Source: an uncultured Azospirillum sp.
GTDB taxonomy: Bacteria; Pseudomonadota; Alphaproteobacteria; RF32; CAG-239
Length of the DNA stretch: 13,121 bases
Reading direction: 5' to 3'
Assembly (NCBI GenBank): GCA_902489795.1
Contig: CABUBU010000037.1
Span: 1 to 13,121 of the forward strand
A program made the translations under genes and the position numbers. The notes beneath the pieces were generated by a model, which worked only from the letters and a program-made list of their open reading frames with translations, was not told where the DNA came from and did no database searches. Below are positions 6,068-13,121 of this stretch, in pieces (position 1 is the first letter of the stretch; the number at the start of each line of letters is the position of its first letter).

Positions 6068-9000
6068 GTGATTAACGATGACATCTATAACTGGTCAAAT
6101 TATAATCAAAACAATTGGCTAAAAACTGATTCGGAAAGAAAAATTCTGCTGGATAATGAAAGCGGTGAAATTTATAATATGCCGTATTTTGAAGATTTGC
6201 GCCAAGTGGTCAGGACAGAAGGGGATTTGGATGAATTTCTGGCTCGGAGACATCAGCAGCTTTATGAGGAATATATTGCCGACAGGTCGGCGCCGATTTT
6301 GCTGAAAAAACACGATTGTGAAAATAAAATTGCCGAAATTAATGCGCGTATTTCCGAAGTGCGTGCGGTAAATTTGAAGTTAGATGAGTTTGAAAGCGAC
6401 GTTGAACGGCTGGTTGCCGCTTATCCCGAGGACAGATGCCGGAATGTTAAAAGGCTGCTGGCGGAATATGTTCGTACGGGAGAGTTTTCTCCTTCGGACC
6501 TGGAGCGTTTGTCGAAACAGCCGACAGGTCTTGTCGACAAACTGCGATCAGGGGGTAAAATAAAAAAGGCTAACCGCGAGTTGGATGCTTTTGTAGAGAA
6601 ATACCGTCAGAGCGACGTTGTTTCGAAAACGTCAGCTTTAGCAAAAAACGCCGATGTGGCCTATGCTTACGGTTCAAATGATTTGAAATTGAAACTGGAG
6701 GCCATTGCGGAAATGGATCCACAAAGCGTTGAAGCCACAACGAATGAATTTGAAAAAAAGATTGCTTCCAGAGCAGAGCAGGCATCCTACTATCAACATA
6801 CAGCAAAAAACGCAGATCAACAGTTGAGTGCACTGGAAGAAAATTGGCAGAAGTCTCCCTATCCTGCACAAGAAAGAGAAATTATCCGCCAGTTTGTTGA
6901 GAACAAGAAAGAGTATATCATCAATCCGCCGACAATTGACAAGGAAACCGTCAAAACCCAAGGACTGACAGAAGAATACATCGAGGGACAAATTTGTCAG
7001 AGCAAATATCCGGAAAAAGTCCGACGTTCAGTCCGCCGTTATTATGAGGGGCTTGACAGACCGGCTGCGCCAGTGGTCGCTTATTCGGAAGTGGGTGTTG
7101 TCGGTGGTGTCGGTGATAAAATTCTGGAAGCAATGAAGAAAAGGGGACTGGAAGTTGTTGACCATATGGATCCCCTATCCGTCAATCCTAATGTTTTTGT
7201 GGTAGATAAAGAAGAACGCTGTATTTATGCTCCTTTTTTAGCGCCAGAAGATGCGTTGAAAGCTAACACGATGATGATTGATGCGATTTATGAAAGCGGC
7301 GGTCAGGCATCTCTTTCAAATCCGCGCAGCCGCGAGGCGCTGGTTTGGGCTACGGACGGGCCGCTTCATGGCAACGGCGATGCAGGCAATACGCTATTGG
7401 ATCTCGAAATGGTGGCCAAGTCTCAGCCTGATAACCGCTATGATGAGATTATGAAAGACTTTGCCAGAGAATATATAGATTCCGGCGATTATAAAAAACT
7501 TACGGGTTTAGTGGCAAAAATGCGGGCGGACAATCCGGAAGATTACAGCAAAATAGTTATGAATGTAAAAGAGCAGGCTGCGCCGCTTATGGAGAGCGGT
7601 GCTTGGTCTGCGGAGACGGCTGACAAGCTTGCTAAAGACGTTATGAAGACCTATGCAAACGAATTGTTTCCCTATATTAAAAAAGAATATCAGGAGACGA
7701 TGTTGCAAGAGGCGGCGGCCAAAGGGATTGACGCCGCTTTACCAAATGCCGCCAACCAGATTTCTTTGGATAATGACGGCGTTTTAACCAGCGTGTTCCA
7801 TGCCGGGCAAAATGGCGGCAAGCCGTATTCGATTCTGGCAAGAGAAAAAAGAATGAGTTTTACTTATGCGGCGTCGCAGGTTGGCTGCAGTTCAATTGAA
7901 GTTAACGGTAAGGAATATCTGCCGACCGGCTGTATCGGATATGCGTTTGGCCAGTCTACCCACAATGTTAAAAAGTATGATGGACGAAAATTCGGCTTTG
8001 TGTATGAATATGAAAGCCGGAGGGAGAAACAGGAGTTTCTTTATCTGGATGCTGGAGCAGCCTCCGGCAATAATGAAGTTGTCAAATTTACCGACGGAAA
8101 GTTTGATCATGGGAGATTGAGAGGATCAAGCGACGAAACGGCGGTTTTGGCACATCAGAATAAATTGAAAAAAATTTATATTGCCGTGGAAAGTTTGGAA
8201 GGCACGTATACGACTAGGAAGATCTTTCCATTGGAACTGGATGAGAATGGCGTAGTGAAGGATAGGCGGTGGCGCGATTTTTTGGAACTGCACAATCCGG
8301 TCGATGATAATTTGAAGGGAAATATGGTTGCCCGACGTAACAACGTTATTGCACAATATGACGAACTCGGCGAAAGTCAGATGTGGCGGAATTTAAATGT
8401 GCGCCCCAAAGAAAGAGCGGAAGCCAACGCGGCAGTCAATGCCGGGAAAGAAACGGTGTCGGAAGTGGTAGAAAGTTCGTCGGCACTAGAGAAAAGTGTT
8501 GGAAAAACAGTTGGAAAGGCAACGGGAAAAGCGGCATCTTCTTCCCAATCGATCACGGCTTCGATCAAAAAAGCGGATGACAGGCTCAACACCGCCATTG
8601 ATAAGACGATAGAAAAAGGAAGCGATAAACTGAATAACAGCTGGCTGGGACGACAATATGAGAAGATCAGCAAGAAAGTAAGCAATACTAAAGTCGTTAA
8701 AGCAATTAGTAAAGCTGGTGAAAAAATCGGCCAAACGACCGTGGTCAGAGGCATTAAAAAAACGATGGAAAAAGCGACCGGAAAGATTGCAAGTAAAGCC
8801 GTCGGCAAATCTTTGCTGAAAAAGATTCCGGTTGTCAGCGCTGCTGCCGGTGTTTATTTTGCCTATGGGCGGCTTAAAGAAGGTGACTGGAAAGGCGCCT
8901 GCGGAGAAGTGACTTCCGGAGCGCTGGGGTGTTTTCCGGGGTTGGGAACGGCAGCCAGCGTTGCCGTTGATGCCACATTGGCCGGACGTGACATCTATAA

Positions 9001-9307
9001 TGCCTCCGCTGCTGATAAAAAAGAAACGCCGATCAGGGAGGAAAGTGCCGTTCTTGCTCAGGCAGATGGGGCGAAAAATGGGATAAGACACACGAGAGAG
9101 CAAGCGCAAAGTGCCGTTGTCAGCAATATGCGCGCCAAATTGTCCGCGGGGCATGATAGCGTTATTCAGGAAGGGGCTCGGGTATCGATAGCAGAGCGGT
9201 TGCATTCACTTCGCTATGATAACTCTCATCGTGTATCGGGAACGGTTACGCCGACTCGTATCAGCGAAAAAGAGATAGCAAAAGCGGCGCAGCAGCAAAA
9301 TGCTTAA
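6068..9307 (+). CDS. Large 1079-residue protein of unknown function, multi-part
   Basis: I do not recognise this protein. I start it at GTG 6068 because AAGGTGAT (6056-6063), a good anti-SD match, lies at proper distance; ATG 6062 and GTG 6059 are in frame but too close. There is no signal peptide. Residues about 25-300 are charged and helix-rich, partly coiled-coil-like. Residues about 330-470 look globular, followed by another helical stretch. A compact beta-rich module (about 575-770) starts at VFHAG and holds KFGFVYEYE and DETAVLAHQNKLKKIYIAVE. Residues about 786-918 are rich in Lys, Gly, Ala and Ser with repeated GKA/VGK units. Residues about 920-977 form a glycine-rich hydrophobic segment (IPVVSAAAGVYFAYG, then LGCFPGLGTAASVAVDA), suited to membrane insertion. 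Base composition is lower in GC than the housekeeping genes (26 of 60 G+C at 7501-7560 against 34 of 60 in secA at 3181-3240). It is monocistronic. An effector- or toxin-like role is an inference from layout only. Confidence 0.9.
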   Translation: MINDDIYNWSNYNQNNWLKTDSERKILLDNESGEIYNMPYFEDLRQVVRTEGDLDEFLARRHQQLYEEYIADRSAPILLKKHDCENKIAEINARISEVRAVNLKLDEFESDVERLVAAYPEDRCRNVKRLLAEYVRTGEFSPSDLERLSKQPTGLVDKLRSGGKIKKANRELDAFVEKYRQSDVVSKTSALAKNADVAYAYGSNDLKLKLEAIAEMDPQSVEATTNEFEKKIASRAEQASYYQHTAKNADQQLSALEENWQKSPYPAQEREIIRQFVENKKEYIINPPTIDKETVKTQGLTEEYIEGQICQSKYPEKVRRSVRRYYEGLDRPAAPVVAYSEVGVVGGVGDKILEAMKKRGLEVVDHMDPLSVNPNVFVVDKEERCIYAPFLAPEDALKANTMMIDAIYESGGQASLSNPRSREALVWATDGPLHGNGDAGNTLLDLEMVAKSQPDNRYDEIMKDFAREYIDSGDYKKLTGLVAKMRADNPEDYSKIVMNVKEQAAPLMESGAWSAETADKLAKDVMKTYANELFPYIKKEYQETMLQEAAAKGIDAALPNAANQISLDNDGVLTSVFHAGQNGGKPYSILAREKRMSFTYAASQVGCSSIEVNGKEYLPTGCIGYAFGQSTHNVKKYDGRKFGFVYEYESRREKQEFLYLDAGAASGNNEVVKFTDGKFDHGRLRGSSDETAVLAHQNKLKKIYIAVESLEGTYTTRKIFPLELDENGVVKDRRWRDFLELHNPVDDNLKGNMVARRNNVIAQYDELGESQMWRNLNVRPKERAEANAAVNAGKETVSEVVESSSALEKSVGKTVGKATGKAASSSQSITASIKKADDRLNTAIDKTIEKGSDKLNNSWLGRQYEKISKKVSNTKVVKAISKAGEKIGQTTVVRGIKKTMEKATGKIASKAVGKSLLKKIPVVSAAAGVYFAYGRLKEGDWKGACGEVTSGALGCFPGLGTAASVAVDATLAGRDIYNASAADKKETPIREESAVLAQADGAKNGIRHTREQAQSAVVSNMRAKLSAGHDSVIQEGARVSIAERLHSLRYDNSHRVSGTVTPTRISEKEIAKAAQQQNA

Positions 9308-9337
9308 GAAGGCTGAAAACCAAGCACGTTTTTTTGC

Positions 9338-9365
9338 TTGACTATTGTTATTTATCGGATATAGT
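9338..9365 (+). promoter_or_regulatory. Putative promoter of the ffh operon
   Basis: TTGACT (9338-9343) and TATAGT (9360-9365) are 16 bases apart. Transcription would start near 9372, giving a leader of about 108 bases before ffh. Confidence 0.5.
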
Positions 9366-9411
9366 CAGGCAAAAGATCAATGATTTTTCATTGCGTACTA
9401 GATATTAACCA

Positions 9412-9456
9412 CACTCCGAGGAGTGCCGCCAGTCAGCGAGGGTTCGCACACTGGCG
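9412..9456 (+). promoter_or_regulatory. Structured 5' leader of ffh: two adjacent hairpins
   Basis: Hairpin 1 pairs CACTC (9412-9416) with GAGTG (9421-9425) around a CGAG loop. One base later, hairpin 2 pairs CGCCAGT (9427-9433) with ACTGGCG (9450-9456), then after a two-by-two internal loop pairs GCGA (9436-9439) with TCGC (9444-9447) around GGGT. The ffh ATG comes 24 bases later and has only a weak Shine-Dalgarno (AGG, 9470-9472). There is no T-run, so it is not a terminator. It does not contain the GGAAGGAAGCA loop of SRP RNA. A cis-regulatory RNA or translational control element is possible; I match it to no known riboswitch. Confidence 0.45.
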
Positions 9457-9479
9457 TGCAATAGTTTACAGGTATAGGC

Positions 9480-10859
9480 ATGTTTGAAAGTCTGACGGAC
9501 AAACTAAGCGGCGTTTTTGCCAAGATCACCTCCCGCGGGGTGTTGAGCGACAAGGATATCGACGAGGCTATGCGGGAAATCCGGGTGGCCCTGCTTGAGG
9601 CCGACGTGGCGCTGCCGGTGGTCAAAGACTTTGTCGCTCGGGTTAAAGAAGAAGCGCGCGGCGAAAAGCTGGTGCGTTCCATCCAGCCGGGGCAGTTGGT
9701 GGTCAAAATTGTGCATGACGAACTGGTCAAGCTGCTGGGGGCTGAGAACAATGGTCTGAATTTAAATGTGGTACCGCCGGCAGTGATCCTGACGGTCGGT
9801 CTGCAGGGGTCTGGTAAAACCACCAGTTCGGCCAAGCTGGCGAAAATGCTCGGCAAAAGCCGCAAAGTGCTGCTGGCTTCGCTCGACGTTTACCGTCCGG
9901 CGGCGCAGGAGCAGCTGGAGCAGCTGGCGCAGCAGATCGGTGGACATTCCCTGCCGATCGTTAGCGGTGAAAAGCCGCAGGCAATTACCAGACGGGCACT
10001 GGAGGCGGCGAGAAAAGGCGGTTTTGACGTGCTGATTCTCGACTCGGCCGGGCGTCTGCATATTGACGATGCGCTGATGGAAGAGCTGCAGGAAGTTAAA
10101 AAACTGGCCTCGCCGGCGGAAACGCTGCTGGTGGCGGACGCGATGATGGGGCAGGATGCCTGCAACGTGGCCAGAGAGTTTAACGAGAAACTCGGGGTGA
10201 CAGGTATTGTGCTGACCAGAATCGACGGATCGTCCCGGGCCGGTGCTGCACTGTCGATGCGGATGATTGCCGGGGTGCCGGTCAAGTATCTGGGTACCGG
10301 CGAAAAGACCGACGAAATGGAAGAGTTTCACGCCGACCGGATTGCCGGGCGCATTCTCGGACAGGGGGACGTGGTTTCTCTGGTCGAGCGCGCAATCGAA
10401 AAGGTGGACCGGGAAGAGGCCGATAAAATGGCGGTCCGGATGATGAAAGGAAAGTTTGATCTGGAGGATCTGCTGTCACAGCTGCGCCAGATTCAAAAAT
10501 TAGGCAGTCTGGGGGGCATCATGGGGATGATCCCGGGGTTGTCGAAATTCAAAAATCAGATTGCGGATGCCGGCATCGGCGACGCGCTGATTAAAAAACA
10601 GGAGGCGATTATCCTTTCGATGACCAAGGCCGAAAGGAAAAATCCCGATATCATCAAAGCTTCGCGCAAGAAAAGAATTGCCGCGGGCTCGGGTGTGGAA
10701 GTTCATGATGTCAATAAGCTTTTGAAACAATATGAGCAGATGGCGTCGATGATGAAAAAAATGGGCAGGGGCGGCGGTTTCGGCGGTCTTGCTTCAATGA
10801 TGAAAAACGTTCCTTTCGGAAAATTTCCGGGGGGAACGGGCAATAAGTTTCCGTTTTAG
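9480..10859 (+). CDS. ffh: Signal recognition particle protein Ffh (SRP54)
   Basis: Ffh is the GTPase that, with 4.5S RNA, binds signal sequences on ribosomes and delivers them to FtsY at the membrane. The 459-residue protein has the full NG-M layout. The N domain covers about 1-90. The GTPase domain shows GLQGSGKTT (107-115, P-loop), DVYRPAAQEQL (136-146), DSAGR (188-192, usually DTAGR), TRIDG (246-250, usually TKxDG) and GTGEK (272-276). The M domain follows from about 300, with the GSGVEVHDVNKLL RNA-binding helices and a Met/Gly/Phe-rich signal-binding tail. It heads a run with rpsP, rimM, trmD and rplS, a common alphaproteobacterial order. The start is the ATG at 9480; its ribosome-binding site is weak and a structured leader precedes it. 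Confidence 0.97.
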   Translation: MFESLTDKLSGVFAKITSRGVLSDKDIDEAMREIRVALLEADVALPVVKDFVARVKEEARGEKLVRSIQPGQLVVKIVHDELVKLLGAENNGLNLNVVPPAVILTVGLQGSGKTTSSAKLAKMLGKSRKVLLASLDVYRPAAQEQLEQLAQQIGGHSLPIVSGEKPQAITRRALEAARKGGFDVLILDSAGRLHIDDALMEELQEVKKLASPAETLLVADAMMGQDACNVAREFNEKLGVTGIVLTRIDGSSRAGAALSMRMIAGVPVKYLGTGEKTDEMEEFHADRIAGRILGQGDVVSLVERAIEKVDREEADKMAVRMMKGKFDLEDLLSQLRQIQKLGSLGGIMGMIPGLSKFKNQIADAGIGDALIKKQEAIILSMTKAERKNPDIIKASRKKRIAAGSGVEVHDVNKLLKQYEQMASMMKKMGRGGGFGGLASMMKNVPFGKFPGGTGNKFPF

Positions 10860-10915
10860 GCCATAAGGCGGAGATTGTTTTAATTAGAAAACTTTTTTAG
10901 AAAGGAAAACAAAAA

Positions 10916-11287
10916 ATGGCAGTTCGTATCAGATTATCCCGCGGCGGTTCCAAAAAACGTCCGTTTTACCGTGTTGTGGCGGCCGACCAGAGAGCGCCCC
11001 GCGACGGCAGATTTATCGAAAAGCTGGGAACTTACAACCCGCTTTTGCCGCAGGATCATGAACAGAGACTGGTTATCAACGAAGAAAGAGTCAAATACTG
11101 GCTCGGCGTCGGCGCCCAGCCGACCGAAAGACTGGAAAAGCTGTTTTCCAACCTCGGTCTGGTAAAAGCTCCGGCTTTGCGTGAACAGCCGAAGAAGTCG
11201 GCTCCGAAGGCCAAGGCTCAGGAAAGAATGAAAGAGAAAGAAGCCGCCGCTGCCGCGAATGCCGAAGCAGCTTCTTCTGCCGAATAA
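10916..11287 (+). CDS. rpsP: Small-subunit ribosomal protein bS16
   Basis: bS16 is a 30S assembly protein. The first 85 residues are the conserved core (MAVRIRLSRGGSKKRPFYR, then VVAADQRAPRDGRFIEKLG and NP). The remaining 38 residues form a Lys- then Ala-rich tail, an extension seen in Alphaproteobacteria and likely disordered. AAAGGA (10901-10906) lies 9 bases before the ATG. The gene is 56 bases after ffh with no terminator between, so co-transcription is expected. Confidence 0.98.
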   Translation: MAVRIRLSRGGSKKRPFYRVVAADQRAPRDGRFIEKLGTYNPLLPQDHEQRLVINEERVKYWLGVGAQPTERLEKLFSNLGLVKAPALREQPKKSAPKAKAQERMKEKEAAAAANAEAASSAE

Positions 11288-11321
11288 GCTTTTTTCAACG
11301 GTTTTTTAAGGAAGAACTTTT

Positions 11322-11864
11322 ATGGACAGCGGACGCAGGATTTGTCTGGGGGCAATCGTCGGGGTTCACGGGATAAAAGGCGAGGTGAAGGTAAAAAGCT
11401 TTACCGAATCCGAACGCAATCTTGAACGCTACGGTGTGCTCGAAGATCAGCACGGTCGTTTGTTGGAAGTAAAAGTTTCCGGGCATTCAAAGGAACTGCT
11501 CCGGGTAAAAATCAAAGGGATTGACGATCGCAACGCGGCCAAGGAGCTGATTGGCTGCCGTTTGTATGCCGACCGGTCCGCTCTGCCGGAACTGAAGTCG
11601 GAAGACGAGTTTTATCAGGCGGACCTGATCGGGCTCGAAGTTCGTCTGGCAGACGGCAGTGCGGCCGGCAAGGTGGCCGGAATTTACAATTTCGGCGCCG
11701 GAGAGATTTTGGAAATCAAAGTCGCCGACGGCGGCCGGTTGGAAATGATCCCTTTTACCCGCGCGTATGTTCCGGAAGTCAATATTAAAGACGGTTATAT
11801 TATTGTCAGTTCGGTTTCCATGCAGTTTGACGAGGATGACGGGGACGATGGCGCTGAAGCTTAA
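11322..11864 (+). CDS. rimM: Ribosome maturation factor RimM
   Basis: RimM binds S19 and aids 30S head maturation. The 180-residue product has the N-terminal RimM domain (ICLGAIVGVHGIKGEVKVKS, residues 7-26) and a C-terminal PRC-barrel (about 97-165, with LIGLEV and the NFGAGEILEI signature at 123-132). The tail is acidic (DEDDGDDGAEA). AAGGAAG (11308-11314) precedes the ATG at 11322. It begins 34 bases after rpsP and overlaps trmD by 17 bases, so RimM and TrmD are probably translationally coupled. Confidence 0.96.
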   Translation: MDSGRRICLGAIVGVHGIKGEVKVKSFTESERNLERYGVLEDQHGRLLEVKVSGHSKELLRVKIKGIDDRNAAKELIGCRLYADRSALPELKSEDEFYQADLIGLEVRLADGSAAGKVAGIYNFGAGEILEIKVADGGRLEMIPFTRAYVPEVNIKDGYIIVSSVSMQFDEDDGDDGAEA

Positions 11865-12543
11865 GGTCTATACCATTTTTCCCGAAATATTTCCGGGTTT
11901 TCTCGGTTTTTCGCTGACCGGGAGAGCGTTGGAAGAAGGCATCTGGTCTTTGGAAACCGTCAATATCAGGGATTATGCTCTGGACAAGCATGGATCGGTT
12001 GATGACACCCCCTGCGGGGGCGGCGCCGGAATGGTTATGCGGGCCGATATTCTGGGACGCGCATTAAAGGCCAATCACCGGGGCGGCCGGATTTTAGCGA
12101 TGAGTCCGCGAGGGCTGCCGCTGACGCAGGAAAAAGTGCACGAACTGAGCAGGGAAAGCGAGATCAGCGTTGTCTGCGGACGGTTTGAGGGAATTGACGA
12201 GCGGGTGCTGGAGGCTTACGGAATTGAGGAAGTGAGTATCGGCGACTATATCCTCACCGGCGGAGAGCAGGCCGCGCAGGTTATGTTTGATGCGGTCATC
12301 CGGCTGCTGCCGGGGGTGCTCGGCAACGCGCAGTCTGCGGAAAGCGAGAGTTTTGAGGACAGTCTGCTGGAATATCCGCAATATACCCGTCCGGTCGAGT
12401 GGGAAGGACGAACGGTCCCCGAAGTGTTGTTGAGCGGTCATCACAAAAAGATCGAGGACTGGCGAAAAGAGCAGGCTATAAGGCTCACCGGCGAAAGACG
12501 CCCGGATCTGTTGAAAAAATATCTTGACTCAAAAAGGGTTTAG
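11848..12543 (+). CDS. trmD: tRNA (guanine-N1)-methyltransferase TrmD
   Basis: TrmD methylates G37 of tRNAs reading CNN codons, using S-adenosylmethionine, and prevents +1 frameshifts. The 231-residue product has the SPOUT trefoil-knot markers: DDTPCGGGAGMVM (52-64), VVCGRFEGIDERV (108-120), SIGDYILTGGEQAA (130-143), and the ESFEDSLLEYPQYTRP stretch (167-182) with the likely catalytic Asp171. I chose the ATG at 11848, which gives the typical opening MALKLKVYTIFPEIFPG; an in-frame ATG at 11836 is an alternative that adds four residues. A longer upstream open frame exists only because it runs through rimM. Confidence 0.97.
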   Translation: MALKLKVYTIFPEIFPGFLGFSLTGRALEEGIWSLETVNIRDYALDKHGSVDDTPCGGGAGMVMRADILGRALKANHRGGRILAMSPRGLPLTQEKVHELSRESEISVVCGRFEGIDERVLEAYGIEEVSIGDYILTGGEQAAQVMFDAVIRLLPGVLGNAQSAESESFEDSLLEYPQYTRPVEWEGRTVPEVLLSGHHKKIEDWRKEQAIRLTGERRPDLLKKYLDSKRV

Positions 12544-12584
12544 GCATAGAAAGTAACAAAATATTTTAAGTAAAGGTAACACCA

Positions 12585-12986
12585 ATGAACATTTTAAAAG
12601 AAGTAGAAAAAGAGCAGATTGCAAAGCTCAGCGAAGGCAAGAGCCTTCCGACATTCAAGCCGGGCGATACTTTGAAAGTTCACACCAAAGTTAAAGAAGG
12701 CGACCGTGAACGTATTCAGGTTTACGAAGGCGTCTGCATTGCCCGTAAAAACGACGGACTGAATTCTTCTTTTACCGTTAGAAAGATTTCTTTCGGTGAA
12801 GGCGTCGAACGCGTATTCCCGCTGTATTCTCCGAATATTGCCAAGATTGAAGTTTCGCGTATCGGCCGCGTCCGCCGCGCCAAACTGTATTTCCTGCGCG
12901 CTTTGCGCGGTCGTTCCGCCCGTATTGCCGACGACCTGCGTGCCGCTCAGAAGGCCAAGGAAGCTGCCGTTCAGGAAGAAAAGTAA
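12585..12986 (+). CDS. rplS: Large-subunit ribosomal protein bL19
   Basis: bL19 sits at the 30S-50S interface. The 133-residue product carries the family core: LPTFKPGDTLKVHTKV (21-36), RIQVYEGVCIARKN, FTVRKISFGEGVERVFPLYSP and RVRRAKLYFLRALRGRSARI. It ends in a charged Ala/Lys/Glu tail. AAAGG (12572-12576) lies 8 bases before the ATG. The gene is 41 bases after trmD and is the last of the operon in this window. Confidence 0.98.
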   Translation: MNILKEVEKEQIAKLSEGKSLPTFKPGDTLKVHTKVKEGDRERIQVYEGVCIARKNDGLNSSFTVRKISFGEGVERVFPLYSPNIAKIEVSRIGRVRRAKLYFLRALRGRSARIADDLRAAQKAKEAAVQEEK

Positions 12987-13014
12987 TTTTCGGCGTTTGC
13001 CGGACGGACATAAA

Positions 13015-13040
13015 ACCCTCTTCTTCGGAAGGGGGTCTTT
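13015..13040 (+). terminator. UUCG-capped terminator hairpin after rplS
   Basis: ACCCTCTTC (13015-13023) pairs with GAAGGGGGT (13028-13036), nine pairs with one G-U wobble, around a very stable TTCG loop. A short T-tract (CTTTG) follows on the plus strand, and an A4 run precedes it, so it could also act on minus-strand transcripts. It lies 28 bases after the rplS stop. Confidence 0.75.
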
Positions 13041-13049
13041 GTCTTGATG

Positions 13050-13109
13050 CTTTACAGACTACTCCCATTTTAATGGTGGTTTAATGCTCACGACGCCGAT
13101 GCTGTAAAG
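13050..13109. repeat. 8-bp inverted repeat with an inner palindrome at the window edge
   Basis: CTTTACAG (13050-13057) is the exact reverse complement of CTGTAAAG (13102-13109). Between them lies the palindrome CCATT-TT-AATGG (13065-13076). GATGCT also occurs as a direct repeat at 13046-13051 and 13098-13103. No gene is visible in this edge region. It may be a structured RNA, a regulatory site of the next gene, or the end of a small element; the window stops too soon to decide. Confidence 0.3.
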
Positions 13110-13121
13110 AATTATGGAATT

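Noticed and set aside
8377..9205. Minus-strand open frames with hydrophobic runs (such as Ala/Ser/Leu-rich) opposite the orphan gene
   Set aside because: They arise from the Lys/Ala/Gly codons of the sense gene; no promoter or Shine-Dalgarno supports them, although they resemble membrane proteins at first sight.
9321..9340. Hairpin CAAGCA/TGCTTG as terminator of the orphan gene
   Set aside because: The T-run is in the loop rather than after the stem, and the stem is weak; it also overlaps the -35 box of the ffh promoter.
9412..9456. SRP (4.5S) RNA or a tRNA in the ffh leader
   Set aside because: The conserved SRP loop GGAAGGAAGCA is absent, and although GGTTCGCAC recalls a T-loop, no acceptor, D or anticodon arms can be built.
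11767..11847. Longer TrmD start inside rimM
   Set aside because: The upstream residues do not match TrmD, and the frame is open only as a shadow of rimM.
1..13121. CRISPR array, rRNA or intact tRNA genes
   Set aside because: No regularly spaced direct repeats and no cloverleaf or rRNA-like stretches were seen on either strand.

Overview
The window reads as a chromosomal segment of an uncultured or little-studied alphaproteobacterium. The evidence is the ffh-rpsP-rimM-trmD-rplS order, a SecA with a C-terminal Cys-Cys-Cys-His zinc tail, a TrmD N-terminus of the Rickettsia/Rhodospirillales style, an S16 protein with an Ala/Lys-rich tail, and a Shine-Dalgarno-led, moderately GC-rich coding style. 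The genus cannot be fixed from sequence reading alone.

Layout. (1) Positions 1-1217: a short promoter-led reading frame of unknown status runs into a bidirectional terminator. Beyond it, on the minus strand, lies a secreted parvulin-type peptidyl-prolyl isomerase, divergent from secA. (2) 1218-3983: secA and its terminator. (3) About 4040-4680: a decayed IS200-type insertion sequence. It keeps a left-end palindrome that covers the transposase ribosome-binding site and a right end rich in small hairpins, but its tnpA carries a one-base frameshift and a nonsense codon. (4) 4733-5967: an ELM1-like (DUF1022-like) gene whose best start lies in a different frame from the body of the gene, then a hairpin with a T-run. 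(5) 6003-9307: a strong promoter and a single gene for a 1079-residue protein I do not recognise, more AT-rich than its neighbours, with a helical N-terminal half, a compact middle module, a Lys/Gly/Ala-rich stretch and a glycine-rich hydrophobic C-terminal segment. (6) 9338-12986: a promoter, a structured leader of two adjacent hairpins, and the housekeeping run ffh, rpsP, rimM, trmD, rplS, closed by a UUCG-capped hairpin.

How it fits together. SecA (post-translational export motor), Ffh (co-translational targeting) and the exported parvulin foldase serve protein export and folding. RpsP, RimM, TrmD and RplS make the ribosome and modify tRNA. Between these two conserved blocks sits an accessory stretch (IS200 remnant, ELM1-like gene, large orphan protein). 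This is the part of real interest: the orphan protein is the best candidate for an undescribed function, and the ffh leader is the best candidate for an undescribed RNA element.
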